The position numbers and the translations under genes were made by a program. From positions 8,250,056 through 8,314,055 of the forward strand of contig CM039189.1 of the NCBI GenBank assembly GCA_008360975.2: a DNA stretch of 64,000 bases. The letters are read 5' to 3'. The DNA comes from Lichenostomus cassidix (Eukaryota > Chordata > Aves > Passeriformes > Meliphagidae). This document shows positions 1 through 12,479 of the stretch, in pieces. The notes beneath the pieces were generated by a model. That model did no database searches, was not told the origin of the DNA, and worked only from the letters and a program-made list of their open reading frames with translations. Positions within the stretch are counted from its first letter, which is position 1. Each line of letters opens with the position of its first letter.

Positions 1-1893
1 TTCAGCTGGACTGCCACAGTATTTGAGACAGGTCCCAGTTATAACCCCACTGAGCTGGAATGGTTTGCCCCCTGCTGTTCCATCCACCCATCCATCCATC
101 CATCATCCTGATGTTGGTGAGAACCACTGAGTACTGAGGAAAGACAGCTTGGTCCAGTGAAAGGGAGGTGGTGTTAAGAAGGGAACCTAGCAAGCATGTC
201 AGAGAGTTAGAGGCTCCCCAAAAAATGGAGTCACCCTGGGTTGCACCATCAATAATTCCATTCCCCAGGCCTATCTCTACAGCTGCAGGGGAATATTGTC
301 TCAGTGCAAAGTTGTGTTCACCAACCCCCCCCAGCTCCCTGTTCCTTTCCAGGTGAGATTTGAATCCGTTTGGTACCACAGAGTGTCATGAGCTTGCTCC
401 ATCTTCTTGCCTGATCTCAGAGTAGCAGCCTCTGACTGCTCACAGCTTTCCCTGTCACTCAAGATTTATCCTTTAAGAAGTCCCAGTGAAACTACCCTTG
501 GGTTCAGTCATCACTGGCTAGGCCCAGAAATCCCAGTCCAAGAAAGATTTTCAACTTTTCTCCCGTCACTCACTGTGGCTGAGGTGACAGGAGTGTCCCT
601 TTTACAGGAAAACCGATGATTTCATTTTCCCTGCCAGTCCAAACTGTAATGAAAACAAAAAGTCTTGCAATTTCTCATGCTGCTCTTCCCTGCTGAGTAA
701 AAGCCACATGAAGTGGATTAAATTAAGTTTCCTTTTAAATTTTGTTTACATTTTCCACCAAAGAATTTTGTGTTTATGTTTATTTTTAACCAACACATGT
801 CCTGTCACAGTCTGTCCTGTCACTCCTGTGTTAATATGACTGAAACAGTTTTCCCTTCTGACCAGTTCTTCTCCTCTAAAACCTTTTGCGCTTCTCATAT
901 CAACATTATCTGTCGAAAACAGGCTCAGAGAGAAATTTCCAGCTGTGTGCATTTGCATCTTTGCACACTTGGCCATTTCCAGGGAAGTCAATAGGGCAAC
1001 GCAGCAATTTCAGCACTTGTGTGGAGTGGAGCTGCAGTATCTACACATCTCCATCTCTGTTTCATATTGCAGCGACAGAGGAGCAAACAAGACTTCCATT
1101 CCTGATGAACAGAGAGAATCAAGGATTGCTTTCCCTGCCTTTGATCCATTTGGCTGAGAACATCCCTCCCTCGAACTCATTCCCTTTTAGAGCCATCTTT
1201 CTTCAGTCGAAATTACTCCTTAATTCCTCCTTTTCCATCACACCTGCCTGCTTGCTTTTCTCCATATCCATCAGCCCTTGTGCTCACCATAAATAGTCTG
1301 CGTGAATGTTTGCTCATATTAGTGGTGATGCAGCCTGCACCTTGCACTCTCTGCTCCATCTCCATCTATTGCTTTACCTCGCTGCCTGTCTGAGAGCGGC
1401 TGCACACACTCCTGCAAAGCGTTAGCTCATTATTTCCATTCTATCTGCTAAAGCGTTTGGAGAGACAGTGTATTAAAGACACTATATAAAAATAAATTGA
1501 ATCGAGAGGAAATCTATATATCTAAAGTTGTAAAAAGGAATAGTCTCCAGTGATGACTCCATTTCCAGCAACGGCGTCGTAACAAGCCAGAGCCCATCTC
1601 CCAGCTGAATTTTAAATAGGTCTGCACAAATTGAGCAGAGCTGCCCAGGCTCACTAGGCTGGGGCTGTGTCCTGGGGAGCTGGGGGAGGCCTGGGAGAGG
1701 GGTGCATGGAGCAGAGGATCGGTGCTGCAGCCCAACCTGCCCCCTTCCTGGGCTCCTCCAGACCAGCAACCCACCAGCACAACTTGCCCAGCTCAGCTGG
1801 GAGTTGCAAGAAGGGACAAACTCCCTCCTTTCCCTCAGCTGCTCCTTTGGGCATCATTCACCCCCTTCAGCAAACCCTGGCAGCTGCCCCTGT
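1..1893. other. Intergenic DNA upstream of DMBX1; candidate conserved block near 1290-1625
   Basis: I see no supportable gene here; open frames are short and lack family motifs. The part from about 1290 to 1625 differs from its surroundings. It is AT-rich, has low repeat content, and carries ordered motifs such as TTAGCTCATTATTTCC near 1422 and a TATATAAAAATAAATTG stretch near 1483. That texture is typical of vertebrate non-coding elements kept by selection, but conservation cannot be shown from one sequence. The rest looks like ordinary unique intergenic sequence with a CATC microsatellite at the left end. Confidence 0.3.
80..108. repeat. (CATC)n microsatellite
   Basis: A short imperfect run of the tetranucleotide CATC/CCAT is read directly in the sequence. 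It is too short and interrupted to suggest more than a simple repeat. Confidence 0.8.
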
Positions 1894-1898
1894 GCTGG

Positions 1899-2935
1899 TG
1901 TCGTGGGTTGGCAGTGCCCAGATGCCAGGTGCCCACCAAAGCCTCTCTCTCACTCCCCTGTGCAGCTGGGCAGAGAGAGAAAATAAAATGAAGACTTCAT
2001 GGGTTGAGATAAGGACTGGGGGAGATCACTCATCAAACACCATCACAGACAAATCAGGCTCAAATTAGAGATAATAAATTAATTTATTGCTAACAAAATC
2101 AGAACATGAGAAGTAAAAGAAAACCCTAAACACAACTTATCCTCCACCACTTCCTCTTTCCCAGCTCTACCTCCTACCTCAGCAGTGCAGGGAGACAGGT
2201 AATGGGGGTTACAGTCAGTTCATCACCTGTGGTTCCTCCTGCTGCTCAGGGAGAGGAGTCATTCCCCTGCTCCAGCGTGGGTTCCCTGGCATGGGAGACC
2301 ACTCTCCATGAACTTCTCCAACTTGAGACCATCTCACGAGGAACAGCTCTCCATAAATTTCTCCAGCATGAGTCCATCCCATGGGCAACCATCCCCTTCA
2401 AACTCCTGCAGCAGGGCCATTCCTCCTTCAAGGACAGGCTGCTCCAGGGTGAGCTTCTCTCTCCACAGGTCTCCCACAGGATCACAGCCCTCTCTCAGGT
2501 ATCCACCTGCTCCACAGTCTGCAGGTGATCTCTGCATCCCAGTGGATCTCCATGGGCTGCAGGGGCACAGCTGCTTCACCATGGTCTTCACCCCAGTCTG
2601 CAGAGGAATCCCAGCTCTGGTGCCTGGAGCACCTCCTCCCCCTCTTTCTCCACTGACCTTGGTCTCTGCAGAGTTGTTCATCTCACACATTCTCACTCTG
2701 CTCTTCTCTGGCCGCAATCACAACTGCGCAACAACTTTTTTTTCTTTCTTCTCAAACCTGTTATCACAGAGGCGTCACCACCACCTCTAATTGGCCCAGC
2801 CTTGGCCAGCAGCACGTCCATCCTCTGGAGCCACCAGGGATTGGCTCTGCTGGACATGGAGGAAGCATCTGGCAGCTTCTCACAGAAGTCACCCCTGTAG
2901 CCTCCCCAGTACCAAAGCTTGGCAAACCCAGTGCA
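1899..2935 (-). mobile_element. Solo LTR of an avian endogenous retrovirus (ERVL-like), with 5-bp target duplication
   Basis: The element reads as an LTR on the minus strand. Its termini are TG (complement of ...GTGCA at 2931-2935) and CA (complement of TGTCG at 1899). It is flanked by a perfect 5-bp direct duplication GCTGG at 1894-1898 and 2936-2940. Five-base duplications are usual for class III/ERVL elements. The interior has the repeated CTCCAGCG/CTCCA...TGGG blocks, the segment ending in TCACAGAGGCG near 2770, and the AACTTCTCCAACTTGAGACC-type repeats near 2310 that I recognise from a common bird LTR of about 1 kb. No gag, pol or env coding lies beside it, so recombination between two LTRs has probably removed the provirus. 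The family name is from memory; the termini and duplication are seen directly. Confidence 0.85.
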
Positions 2936-2940
2936 GCTGG

Positions 2941-5925
2941 TCAGGAAACACAGCCCAGCCTTCCTCCCTTTGCAGTCTGCCCCAGCAAAGGAGTCAGGCA
3001 GAGCTCTCACACTTGGAAAAGCAAGACACTGGTGGCTTTGGATCCCACTAAAAGCAACACTAAAATGGGGTTGCTGCTCAGCTCAGAGACTGTGAGTAGG
3101 ACAAGGGATTCAACAGGGACCAGGTGCAGGATTCTGGGCCACATTGGCAACCCAGCACCAAAAGAGGCTGATTTATGTCTCAAAATAAAAATTCCCAGCT
3201 GGAAAAATATTCCCCCAGCCCTGCACAGTGACCACTAGCACCCACACAAGGCTGTTGCAAAGGAGGAGGGACTTATAGCAACCCCAGGATGCTTTCAGCA
3301 CCTTGTGCTCCCTGCAGCCCTGAGGAGCAATGACTTCACAAGGTGCCCCCAGCATCATTTGCTTTCTCTGTGTTCCCAGGACCTGAACCATGGTGCCAAA
3401 AATGTGTTTGCCATTCTTTGACCCATCCAGGGAGCAACCTGCTTCCCAGGTATTTAATGAATCAATTCAGCAGCTTTGCTCCAGTGGTGAAATTCAGACC
3501 ATTCAGTTGCTCAAGACTCCTATATTTTAATAAAAATTAAATCTTACAGAGGGCAGCAAGGGAACCAGTGGGGTGGGCATTAAGGTGGCAAAACATCTCC
3601 CACAGAAAAGTGACCTTTGCAAGTCTTGATCACAGCTATAGCAAAAAACCCCAAAACCCAACACCAACAACAACATGCAATAAAACCCTCAAATGTCTGG
3701 AGGAATTTCTCCTCCATTTCTTCCTCTCTTTCCAGCTCATTATTTCTTTATAAGGCTCATTACTAGCAGGTCTCAGACTCAGGCACTGACCCACGAAGGC
3801 CTGGAGGGAGGAAAGCTTTCCAATGCTGTCAGAGCCAGTTGGACTGATTGAAGAGAGATACAGAGAGACAAGCAAGGTGACAAGCAAAGGGCTGGGTTTC
3901 CTGGGGCCCTGAGCTGGAAGTGGCAGGATCAGGCTTCTCTAGCAGGTGCTCAGTTCTGCACAGCCTCAGCATTGCAGCTTCACTGGGAATAATGGCTTTC
4001 CAGTATAGCAGACCCTGATTCCAAAAGGGATTTACTGAAATCCCAGTGGAAAAGCTTTAAAAAACAATGTCCAACAAGCAATTTTGTCTTTTCTATAATC
4101 ATTCACCTGTTCAGGAGAGGTTCTGCCCGAGCTAAAGCCTCTTTTTTTTTAAGAACAGCTGTGGTCTTCCCATACTACAGTCCTGAGTATTCCTGGAGTC
4201 ACCTTCCTTTTTCCTCCTTGGGAAGTTGTGTCAGCTCAAGGAATTGTTCTGACTGAAAACTAAAAGAGCAAGGGGGTGGGCGAGAAGGCAGGAAGAGGGA
4301 GAGGAAAAACTAAGCATTTATCCTAAGCAAAACACACTTCCTCTGGGAAATATCACTGTGTTAAACCACCTTGTTTGTTGTTTGGGTTCCTCCTGGGCAA
4401 GCAAACCCAGAGATGGAGCTCAAGCCCTTGCTTTGATACAGCACTGAAGCTGAATGGCTCTGCAGGTGCCCCTGCAGGACCACTTCTCCACCCTGGCTTG
4501 GGATGCTGGGATTTTAAGTTCTTTTGGGGAGACTTGAAGCCTCCCAGAGGGCCTCAGTGATGGTAGCCTATTGGCATTCTGTGAGAGCTGGAAAGGTTCT
4601 TATCCTCCTTTTTACTGTATAGCCCAAGTTTTTCTGCTGGAGCCTCTACTTCTTTCCCCAGTTTCTCTCTAGGCCTATTCCCCTATTTCCTTGCCTGAAT
4701 TTTCTCTTTGCTGTGCATCCCTACCAGCTCATTTCAACCTGTGGTGCTGATTCTCCCTGCAGTGGAGGCTGTATCTGCCTTTTTGCATTCAGTAGCACAC
4801 CACAGCCGCTCTTGCACCTGAATTTTGGTTTGGCTAGCAAGTGAGGGGCAGCACTTAACTGGGTTTACAGCTGAGTAAGCCTTTCTGCTGCAAACTCTTG
4901 GGAGAGAACATTATCTCCCAGTGCTGTGTGAAATGCCTTGGAGAAGGGACTACAACAGGTCACCGGAAAAACACTGTAATAAATAACATGCCTGATGGTC
5001 ATAACAGGCAAGTGAGGACACATGACATAATCAGGGGATAATAAAGAGTCTCACCAGGCTTTCAGGAGTGTGGGGCTTGGAAGAGACACAGAGCAGCAAG
5101 CCAGTGCCACTGCCAGGCTCATTCTGCACTGCCAGGAGTGAAACAACATTCCAGCCCCTGAGAATGTTTTGCAGGAGTCTTGGGTATATTCACCAGGGAG
5201 AAAATTACCTGTCAAAAGAATGATAAAGCCATGCTGTGCTTTGCTACTGGAATCCATTTGTTCTCACTGGTGATGGGGAAGAGCTCAGGCTGCATCATGT
5301 TCCTCTACTGTGTCTTTTGCTGTTGAATGGATGGATGCAGGGGAAAGTATTAAAGAGTAGCACCCACATTTATATCATGGTGAGATGTACCATGGAATAG
5401 TACAAATATCCTGTCTGTTGCCATGCCTAAGGTTAAACCCATGCATGTGTTTGCAAGACTGAACCTGCAAGTAATGTGTGCTTTGTAAGGACTGACAGGG
5501 CTCTTGGTGTGGCTGTGACAGGGTAAATGTGTCACATGCACAACCCAAAACACGAGCAGGCATCATTTGTGCTAGAAGGAATCAGAGAAAATCACACCCA
5601 TTTTCACCATGGAGCAGCTCTGCAGATGTCCCTATCCAAGTGCTTGGGGCAGCTGGAATGGTTTCACAGTGTGGATCTCCTACTCACAGAAGTTAAGGTG
5701 AAAGGCACTTCAGAGGTCACTTATCCCTGTGTTTCTAAGCAGGGATCTAATGCTTCTTACAGCTAACTGAGTGTTCAGAAAAGCAACAGAGCCAGAACAC
5801 TTCTCATCAGTGCCAAATGATATAAGATGGAGAAATATCCACAAACTGTGGCTTGGGAGGCTCGTGTTGGAAAGTAGGAAACAGCTAAATATCAGCTAAA
5901 TAGCACACAGGAGGTGCAGCACTCA
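2941..5925. other. Intergenic DNA, no gene seen
   Basis: This is unique-looking non-coding sequence. Open frames on either strand are under about 90 codons with no recognisable domain. No RNA gene, clear conserved block or mobile element is recognised here. Confidence 0.5.
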
Positions 5926-5929
5926 GACA

Positions 5930-5995
5930 GGACACAGAGGTGGGGGATCTCCATCCTTAGAGGTGTTCAAGCCCTGCCACAACCATGGCCAGCCT
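5930..5995 (+). mobile_element. Probable CR1 LINE fragment (3' part)
   Basis: The wording GGGGGATCTCCATCCTTAG followed by GAGGTGTTCAAG resembles the end of CR1 ORF2 and its 3' UTR in sense orientation, as found throughout bird genomes. The match fades after about 65 bases and the usual ATTCTATG-type tail is absent, so the element is truncated and old. A repeat-library search is needed to confirm it. Confidence 0.4.
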
Positions 5996-6779
5996 GACTC
6001 TACAGGGGAAAATAAACAACGGGAAAATAAAAGCCAAGGCAAAACTCTTTAGAGCAGACAGTAGGAGAGAAATTAAAATGCTATTGTCGTTCTTCCACGT
6101 GAGAAGAGTGACAAAGGGAGACCCCCATGCCCACCCTTCTGGGTGCTGCCTAGATTTGCCAGCAAGGCCAGAGTAATGAGCAATCAGCTGATTAAAATGC
6201 CGCATTTCAGCCAAGCAGGAGAATAAGAGGACTTTCTATCAGGATTCTCCACAACAGAGCACTCATGGTGATAAATGAACTGGAGAACAAGACAAATGAA
6301 TATAACCTACTGCTGTGCATGGATTCATCAACCCAGAGAAAGCTTCTGACAGAGACAGAGGGAAGCAAAAGACACTGCATGGGGAGATTTGGGAGGAGCA
6401 GGGACACAGGAAGGTTGCAATGAGGTCCTAAAAAGCACTTGGGTGGGAAGAGGAGACCTCTGCTATGAATTGTTGTGAATTGCTAGGAGTTGGAAGGAAC
6501 CCTCCATCACTTCTTTATTACTGACAGTCAGGAAACCAGGAGCAGAGGCTTTCTAAAAGACACAGCCAAGCTTGGCCAAAAAATGCTGTAAGAGGTTCAG
6601 GAAGGACAGGGAAATACTTTTTATGGGGTGACCCTATAAATTTACAGCAGGCCTTGCTGGCTTTTTAAATGTAATGCTGGTGACTCCCATTATACCATTC
6701 TGCAGTGTCCAGTCAGCATATGGAGGCAGCAGAAAAACATCAATGAGAAGCCATTGAAGTTGCCTCTACTTCCAGGATT

Positions 6780-6975
6780 AAACTTCTGTCAGCTGTCTGT
6801 TTCTTTCAAAGAAATTTAAATTCATATTGTATATCGGAGGGTGATTCTTTCGCCCCCACTCCTTAGGATGCAAAAATAACCAGCCTTGAAACTTTGTTTA
6901 AAGCCATGGAGTTAATTTTCTATAATAATTGTTAACAGTTGGAGGTTTTTCTTTCTTCAGGCTCAAGGGAGAATA
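6780..6975. promoter_or_regulatory. Candidate conserved non-coding element
   Basis: An AT-rich block without repeats contains homeodomain-like cores (GAGTTAATTTTC near 6910, ATAATAATTG near 6922, TTAACAG near 6932) and a run of AAGAAATTTAAATTCATATTG. It stands between more GC-balanced stretches. Assignment as an enhancer is inference from texture and from proximity to a developmental homeobox gene. Confidence 0.25.
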
Positions 6976-7140
6976 ATGGACAGATTTATTGATGGTGTCC
7001 CCTATGTGATTGATGGGCTGTCGAACAGGGAAACTTCACACCTGAAAAAACTTGAAACAAGAACACTTATACCAAAAATAACAATGTCTGTGCCTGGCAG
7101 CTCTGCAAGTCTCTCTGTAGTGACTTGTGGCTGAGCCTTC

Positions 7141-7505
7141 TGCCATGGTCTAACCCCAGCTGGCAAATCAGCTCCACACCACCTCTCGCTCACTCCCTGT
7201 GTGGGATGGGAGAGAGAATTGGAAGGGTAAAAGTGAGAAAACTCATGGGTTGAGATAGAGACAGTTTAATAGGTGAAGTGAAAGCCACATGTGCAAGCAA
7301 AGCAAGGAATTCATTCACCACTTCCCATGGACAGCCATCTCCAGGAAAGCCGGGGTCTATCACACACAACGCTCACTTGGGAAGGCAAACATTGCCTCTC
7401 CAAACATCACCCCCTTACTCCTTCTTCCCCCAGCCTTGTATACTGGACATGACACCATATGGTCTGGAATGTCCCTCTGGTCAGTTGGGGTCAGCTGTGC
7501 CAGCT
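7141..7505 (-). mobile_element. Avian ERV LTR (ERVK-like), minus strand, outer end unclear
   Basis: The plus strand starts TGCCATGGTCTAACCCCAGC, which is the complement of the 3' terminus of a widespread bird LTR (usual form TGTCATGGTTTAACCCCAGC). It continues with the diagnostic CTCGCTCACTCCC, CATGGGTTGAGATA and GACAGTTTAATAG segments. Further in, CTTGTATACTGGACATGAC and GGTCAGTTGGGGTCAGCTG match the U3/TATA part of the same LTR. Beyond about 7505 I can no longer follow the family, so the far boundary and any target duplication are undetermined; the element may reach 7650 or more. No internal retroviral coding sequence adjoins it. Confidence 0.7.
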
Positions 7506-10500
7506 TATGGCATCCCAGATATGGTGATGGATGATGTGAAGGAAGGGAGATCATCTCTCCAAAAGGGTGAGCAGGCAGAGAACAGATTCTTTCTCTGCCA
7601 AAGGGTTTCCTACAACACAAGTTTCTATCAGAGCAAACAGGACTCACACATATAATCTCCATACATGCATACAGTGATGTATGGGTACATCTGAGGTCTT
7701 CAGAACATCCCTTTCCCCATCTCTGGTAACAGGCAGCACCTGATATCATCCACCCAGAGACTTCCCAGTAGAACAGATTGCCCAACTCTGCTCAAGAAAC
7801 CACCAGCAGCTCTGAGGTTAGGTTGGGTAAGTAAAAGTATGAAAGCTCTTGTCTTAGTTGCCTGGCTCAAGCCTTTCCCACTGAACACAACTTCTACTCC
7901 AATGGCAAAAATAATCTGTTTTAATAATCTTAATAATCTTTCTCTAGTATCCTTTGTCCATATGGCTGGTAATCTGGCTGCTTAGGAATGAATTATAAAA
8001 AAATCCTCAAATAGGGATCTGACGGCTTAGCTGAGCGAATCAAAGAAATTAGAGGCAGAGGAACCCTAGCTGGCCACTTAGTCTTCCTCACCCTCCAGGC
8101 CTCCTTCCCACAGGATTCTGCCAGCTGGAGTGACAGAAGTGGATCAGACTCATGAGTGGAAATCACATCCTCTTCCAAGCTCTTCCCCAGCCTCCCCTCC
8201 CTGCAGCCACTTCTCTTGCTGCCTCATTTCTGCTCCCACCTATCCAGACCACAAAGCCCAGGGACCATGGGGGTCCCATGCAGGGACCATGATCAGGGGT
8301 AGACCCTTCCTGTGCTGGGCCAACAGTGACAACAAAGTACAAAATCCTCCTGCAGGAGGATTTTTGTCCTCTTCCAGGGATTGCCAAGGTCTTAGATGGG
8401 ATCCCACAAATGTTTCTTTCCATCTTTGTCTTTAACATAGGATGTGGGCAAGGAGGGATCTGGTCCAGCTGCCCTGTGGTGCAAATCAGCCCAGCCAGTG
8501 ACTTCACTGGTGTGACCCTGCTCTGATGAGAGGATCTGTCCCAGCTGCTTGGTGTTGCTGGAAGGAGTAAGCTCATATCTCACCTATTTTTATTTTAAGA
8601 TCCACCCTGACCAAACCAGAGCCGTTTTAGCAATACTGACACACAGAGAGCAACACCAGAGTGCAAACAGCACCTTGGGCAGAAAGCAGGGGCTGCAGAA
8701 CCCTCGCCTGCTGGTGGTCTGCAATGGGCTTTTAATTTATTTAACCATTGGTAAACAGATGTAATCAACACAACCTTCCCCATCTCCTTTGGCACCACAT
8801 CAGAGGCACAGCCAAGCTCCGCTGGGGACTGGCCGTCACGTTGGGATGAGACTGTGAAGCCTTGAGGTTATGAGACCACTGCTGTGAGTTTTGCCCAAAT
8901 CTTTACATGCCCAGTTGGTCTCAGCAAGACACCATTAACTTACAGAGGAAGAAGAAAGGAGCCCCATCTGGAGCTTAGAAAGCACAAATCTGCCATTCTC
9001 TCCTCACAGGCTGGGGCCGTCTGAACAGAAGGTAAAGGTTGCAGGGAGATGCTTTCATAGGGAACAATGCATGGGAAACACAGAGACAATGCACTTTGCT
9101 CTTTCCACCCCCCCAACTACTTCTCTTGGAGAGCAGGTACCTGAAAACAAGAGCAAAGAAAACTTCAAGTGAGGAGCATCAATTCTGCTTTTAACAATTC
9201 TTCCCTTGCTCTTCTCTGAGCTAATAAATATTTTGCCGTATTGCACCAGCGCAGCATTATCGAGTCCTCTGATGAAAGAAAATACAAATCTACCCATGCT
9301 CTGATTTTATATTGCAGCAGCCAAACCCATAAAACAGACCCTGGCCACAGTCACTGCAGGTAGTGAATTACATCAGCTTGCTCTTAGGGGAGCTCCAGGT
9401 ACAGGACTTTAAAGGATTTTAAAGAAGTAGACTGTCAGAAATGCTGAAATCTGAGTGTTTTCTTTCCCTTACAGAAGCTGTCCAAACTGACAATAGTGTT
9501 GTTTGTCTGCTCTGCTCTGAATAAATCAGTAAATGAAGTTACTTATTTTCCCCTTTTCATTTTGCTCTATTTGCATAGGCAATCTCTGCTTTCTGTACTT
9601 ATTTTTGAAGCATGCAGATTTGTCGGTCACTTAGGAAAACAGATTGGGTTCTGCAAGTCCCTTTTCTCCCTTTCAGCATTTCCAAGGGATGATTGTCCAA
9701 GATGTGTAACAGCTGCTTTGGTTCTGAATGGCAGAGAAAAATTCCCTGTCCAGAAGAAGATGCCCTGATTTCCTCAGTTGCTCTAAATATGGGAGGCCCA
9801 GCCACTCCTTAGGGTTGGCTTAAGAAGTTTCTACCCATCCATCCCCTCCACGCTGATCAGCCAATTGATCTGGGATTAAATCTGTCCTCAAAAAAAAAAA
9901 AGCAAAGAAGAGCATTTTTAAGCTTTATTGTTTTGGTCCCTGAGATAACAGCAGTGCCCCAGCACTGACAGGGCAGGGAAAGACAGCAGGGCAGACAGGG
10001 AGAAAGGTGACTGTTTCCCAAGATGTTGTTAAACAGTGATGTAACTGATGTAATTAGGAAACTAATTATTTCCTCCAAATTTTCCCCTTGTGGTTGCAAT
10101 TTTAGGTGGCCAGGAGTTACCACATTCTGGCTCAAATCTACCATCCCAACCAGGAATCAGTGGCTTTAGAAGGAGGTGCTGTAACACTGTTTGGTGGCAG
10201 ACAGACCATGACTACACAGAAATATCCTAACACCTGGAGATCAGTTTAAACCCTGAAGCATCAGGTTTCATATCCCTTACAAATCACTGACTGTCATTGA
10301 AGCTAACCATGAAAATGTTGAGATATCAGCACCAGAGACATATGAAGCTCTTCCTTTTAATAACACATTGCAAGGAGGGGAAAAAAGCCTCTGCTTCTCA
10401 CTGTTAATTTTTTCCTACATTTTACACCTCCTTCACTGTAATTACAGTTAAAGTTACCCAGTTAAAACCTCACCCTGTGCTTTCCAGACAGGTATTGGTG

Positions 10501-11576
10501 TTCAAACTTCACAACATGGGCAAACAGACTGAGGTGAGAGAAAGCCATTTACTTGCCCTGAGCTAGCAAGCACATCCACAGAATAACACACTGAACAGTG
10601 GGCTGTGCTGCTTCCCTCTGCCATAAATAAACCTCAGGAAGCCCAATGTAGCAGTAAATAAAAGCTGGACTGCTGTGTGCTGTGATTCACCAAAAGAACA
10701 GAGGAATTCACTAGTAATTCACAAAAAAAAAAATGGAAAATCCACTTGCACATCCAGAAGGGAATAGAGACCAAAGGGGAAGTGATAATCAGATGGAAGA
10801 AAAATCTGAAAGCAAATGCTTTTTAATTATCATCATTTCAAGTGAGAACAGAATGTCTCCACATGGTCCCTCATGGTTGTAGAGAAAGACCCAGGTCAGG
10901 GCAGAGGGCAAAGCCAGGGTCAGTTTCTTATTGAAAGTGAAAATTGTTCTTATTGTGCTTAACACCAGCTTTAGGAATATTAAAGAACAATTTGGGTTTT
11001 GTCAGTTAATACACTGTGGCCTGTGGTTAATGTGGCACTAAAACAGACTTTTTTTTTTTTTTAAAGGCTATTAATCTATCAAGATTTTTAAAAGCTCAGC
11101 AAATATAATATGACTCTAACATACTCCATCTAGAAATTACCACCAGCCTCGTTCACTGGTGCAAACAATAATGGTTCTGATGGACATGTCATGTTCACCA
11201 ACCACAGAGAGCTTACAAAGACTGCAGGCACATCAGCATCAGTCTCCTATTTATTTAAAGGCACTCTAGGATTTTTCACTTTTACTCCACTGGAAAGATG
11301 CCCAAGGGATCTTTGAAGGCCTCCAACTCTCAACTTTGCTCGTGTCTAGGCTCATCATCCTGTCATTTCTCTGAGGATGGCAGATGGCCTTGTCAAAGGT
11401 GCTGTACCCTAGTCCAGGACACTCATTTCCCTACTAAATACAGTCCTGTCACATGCTGGTAAAAAGCACCACTGAAAGGGTGTGCAAGGTCATGAGGTTC
11501 TGGTCCAAGATTCCTGGACATGAACCACATTGGTTTGTCTCCAGGAGAAGAACACACAGCTTTGCTTCCATGTGGA
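7506..11576. other. Intergenic DNA, no gene seen
   Basis: This stretch is non-coding and holds a perfect palindrome at 8341-8364 (listed separately) and several A or T tracts, for example near 9890, 10724 and 11048. Open frames such as the one on the minus strand at 8163-8576 show no domain and low-complexity translations. No CR1 or LTR segment is clearly recognised. Confidence 0.45.
8341..8364. repeat. Perfect 24-bp palindrome
   Basis: The left half AAAATCCTCCTG (8341-8352) is followed with no spacer by its exact reverse complement CAGGAGGATTTT (8353-8364), with PstI-like CTGCAG at the centre. It could extrude as a cruciform or be a dimeric protein site. No function is known. Confidence 0.85.
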
Positions 11577-11606
11577 AAAACAAACAAACAAACAAACAAA
11601 CAAAAC
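11577..11606. repeat. (CAAA)n microsatellite
   Basis: About six tandem copies of CAAA/AAAC are read directly. Confidence 0.9.
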
Positions 11607-11794
11607 CAACAACCCAACACAGCAGTGAAGGACATGCCTCTAAAATTACCCAGATTGCCAAAAGGATGCATTACCACAGGTTTTGACTTGAAATTTCACC
11701 AGCCTGTCAGTTCTCAGGGGACAAGCACCATCAGAGGCTGATCTCAACCAGAGAATCCTCCTGGGATTTCTGTGCAGCCCAGCCCGGCATCAAC

Positions 11795-11835
11795 TCAGCT
11801 TGTAAAAACATGAAAAGTGTGTTTTTACAAACTGA
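11795..11835. repeat. Inverted repeat / hairpin
   Basis: TTGTAAAAACA (11800-11810) pairs perfectly with TGTTTTTACAA (11820-11830) across a 9-base loop. After one mismatch, four more base pairs extend the stem outward, giving about 15 pairs in 16 positions. This is shorter than a normal pre-microRNA stem, so I list it as structure only. Confidence 0.7.
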
Positions 11836-12479
11836 ACAGGGAACCAACCATGGAGGGCTGCAGAAAATCTCACTGGTGCCTGACAAGCTGGAGACTCATG
11901 TCCTGTGGTGGGAAAGGTGCCCATCCCTGTGCCCTTCCATTGCAAAGTTCCACCTCCTGCCATAAAGGAAGGGAGAGAATGTAGCTCCTAAAGGGCTAAA
12001 GGGAAAGGGGATTTGCCTGCAGAGATTTAATTATGAGATTTCCTCCAGTGGCACATTCCTGGCTTCTCCCTGACCCTGTGGAGGAACCTCACACTCCCAA
12101 GATGGGAGGGTTCCCCAGGGTGTTTGAAAGCCCCTGAAAAAGACTTGCAAAATGATATCCATTTTATGATAAGATGTGAGAAACAGAGAAAAGCCTGGAG
12201 GGATTAGCCTCAGCCCCTCTCCACAGTTACATGGTGTTTGTGCTCCATTTTTTTCTCTCCTAATGTTTCAGTCCTCCTGGTCTTTCCAGCAGCACCCAAC
12301 TGCTATATATAAACTCCCTTGCCCTCATCCCTAGCTGGGGAAACACACCAAAATTACATGGTTGGTGTTACTGGGCTCATCGATCCCTTTCTCCTTCCCA
12401 TCTGGCCTTACTGCCACATTTTTATTGCTGCTGCTTTTTGCTGGGTACACCCAGCATCCTTATGGCACATCCGAATGGC

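Noticed and set aside
2202..2790. Overlapping open frames inside the solo LTR
   Set aside because: They are LTR sequence without retroviral gene motifs; solo LTRs do not encode proteins.
6470..6530. Possible CR1-like wording (AGGAGTTGGAAGGAACC)
   Set aside because: Only about 15 bases resemble CR1, with no tail or continuation; too weak to call.
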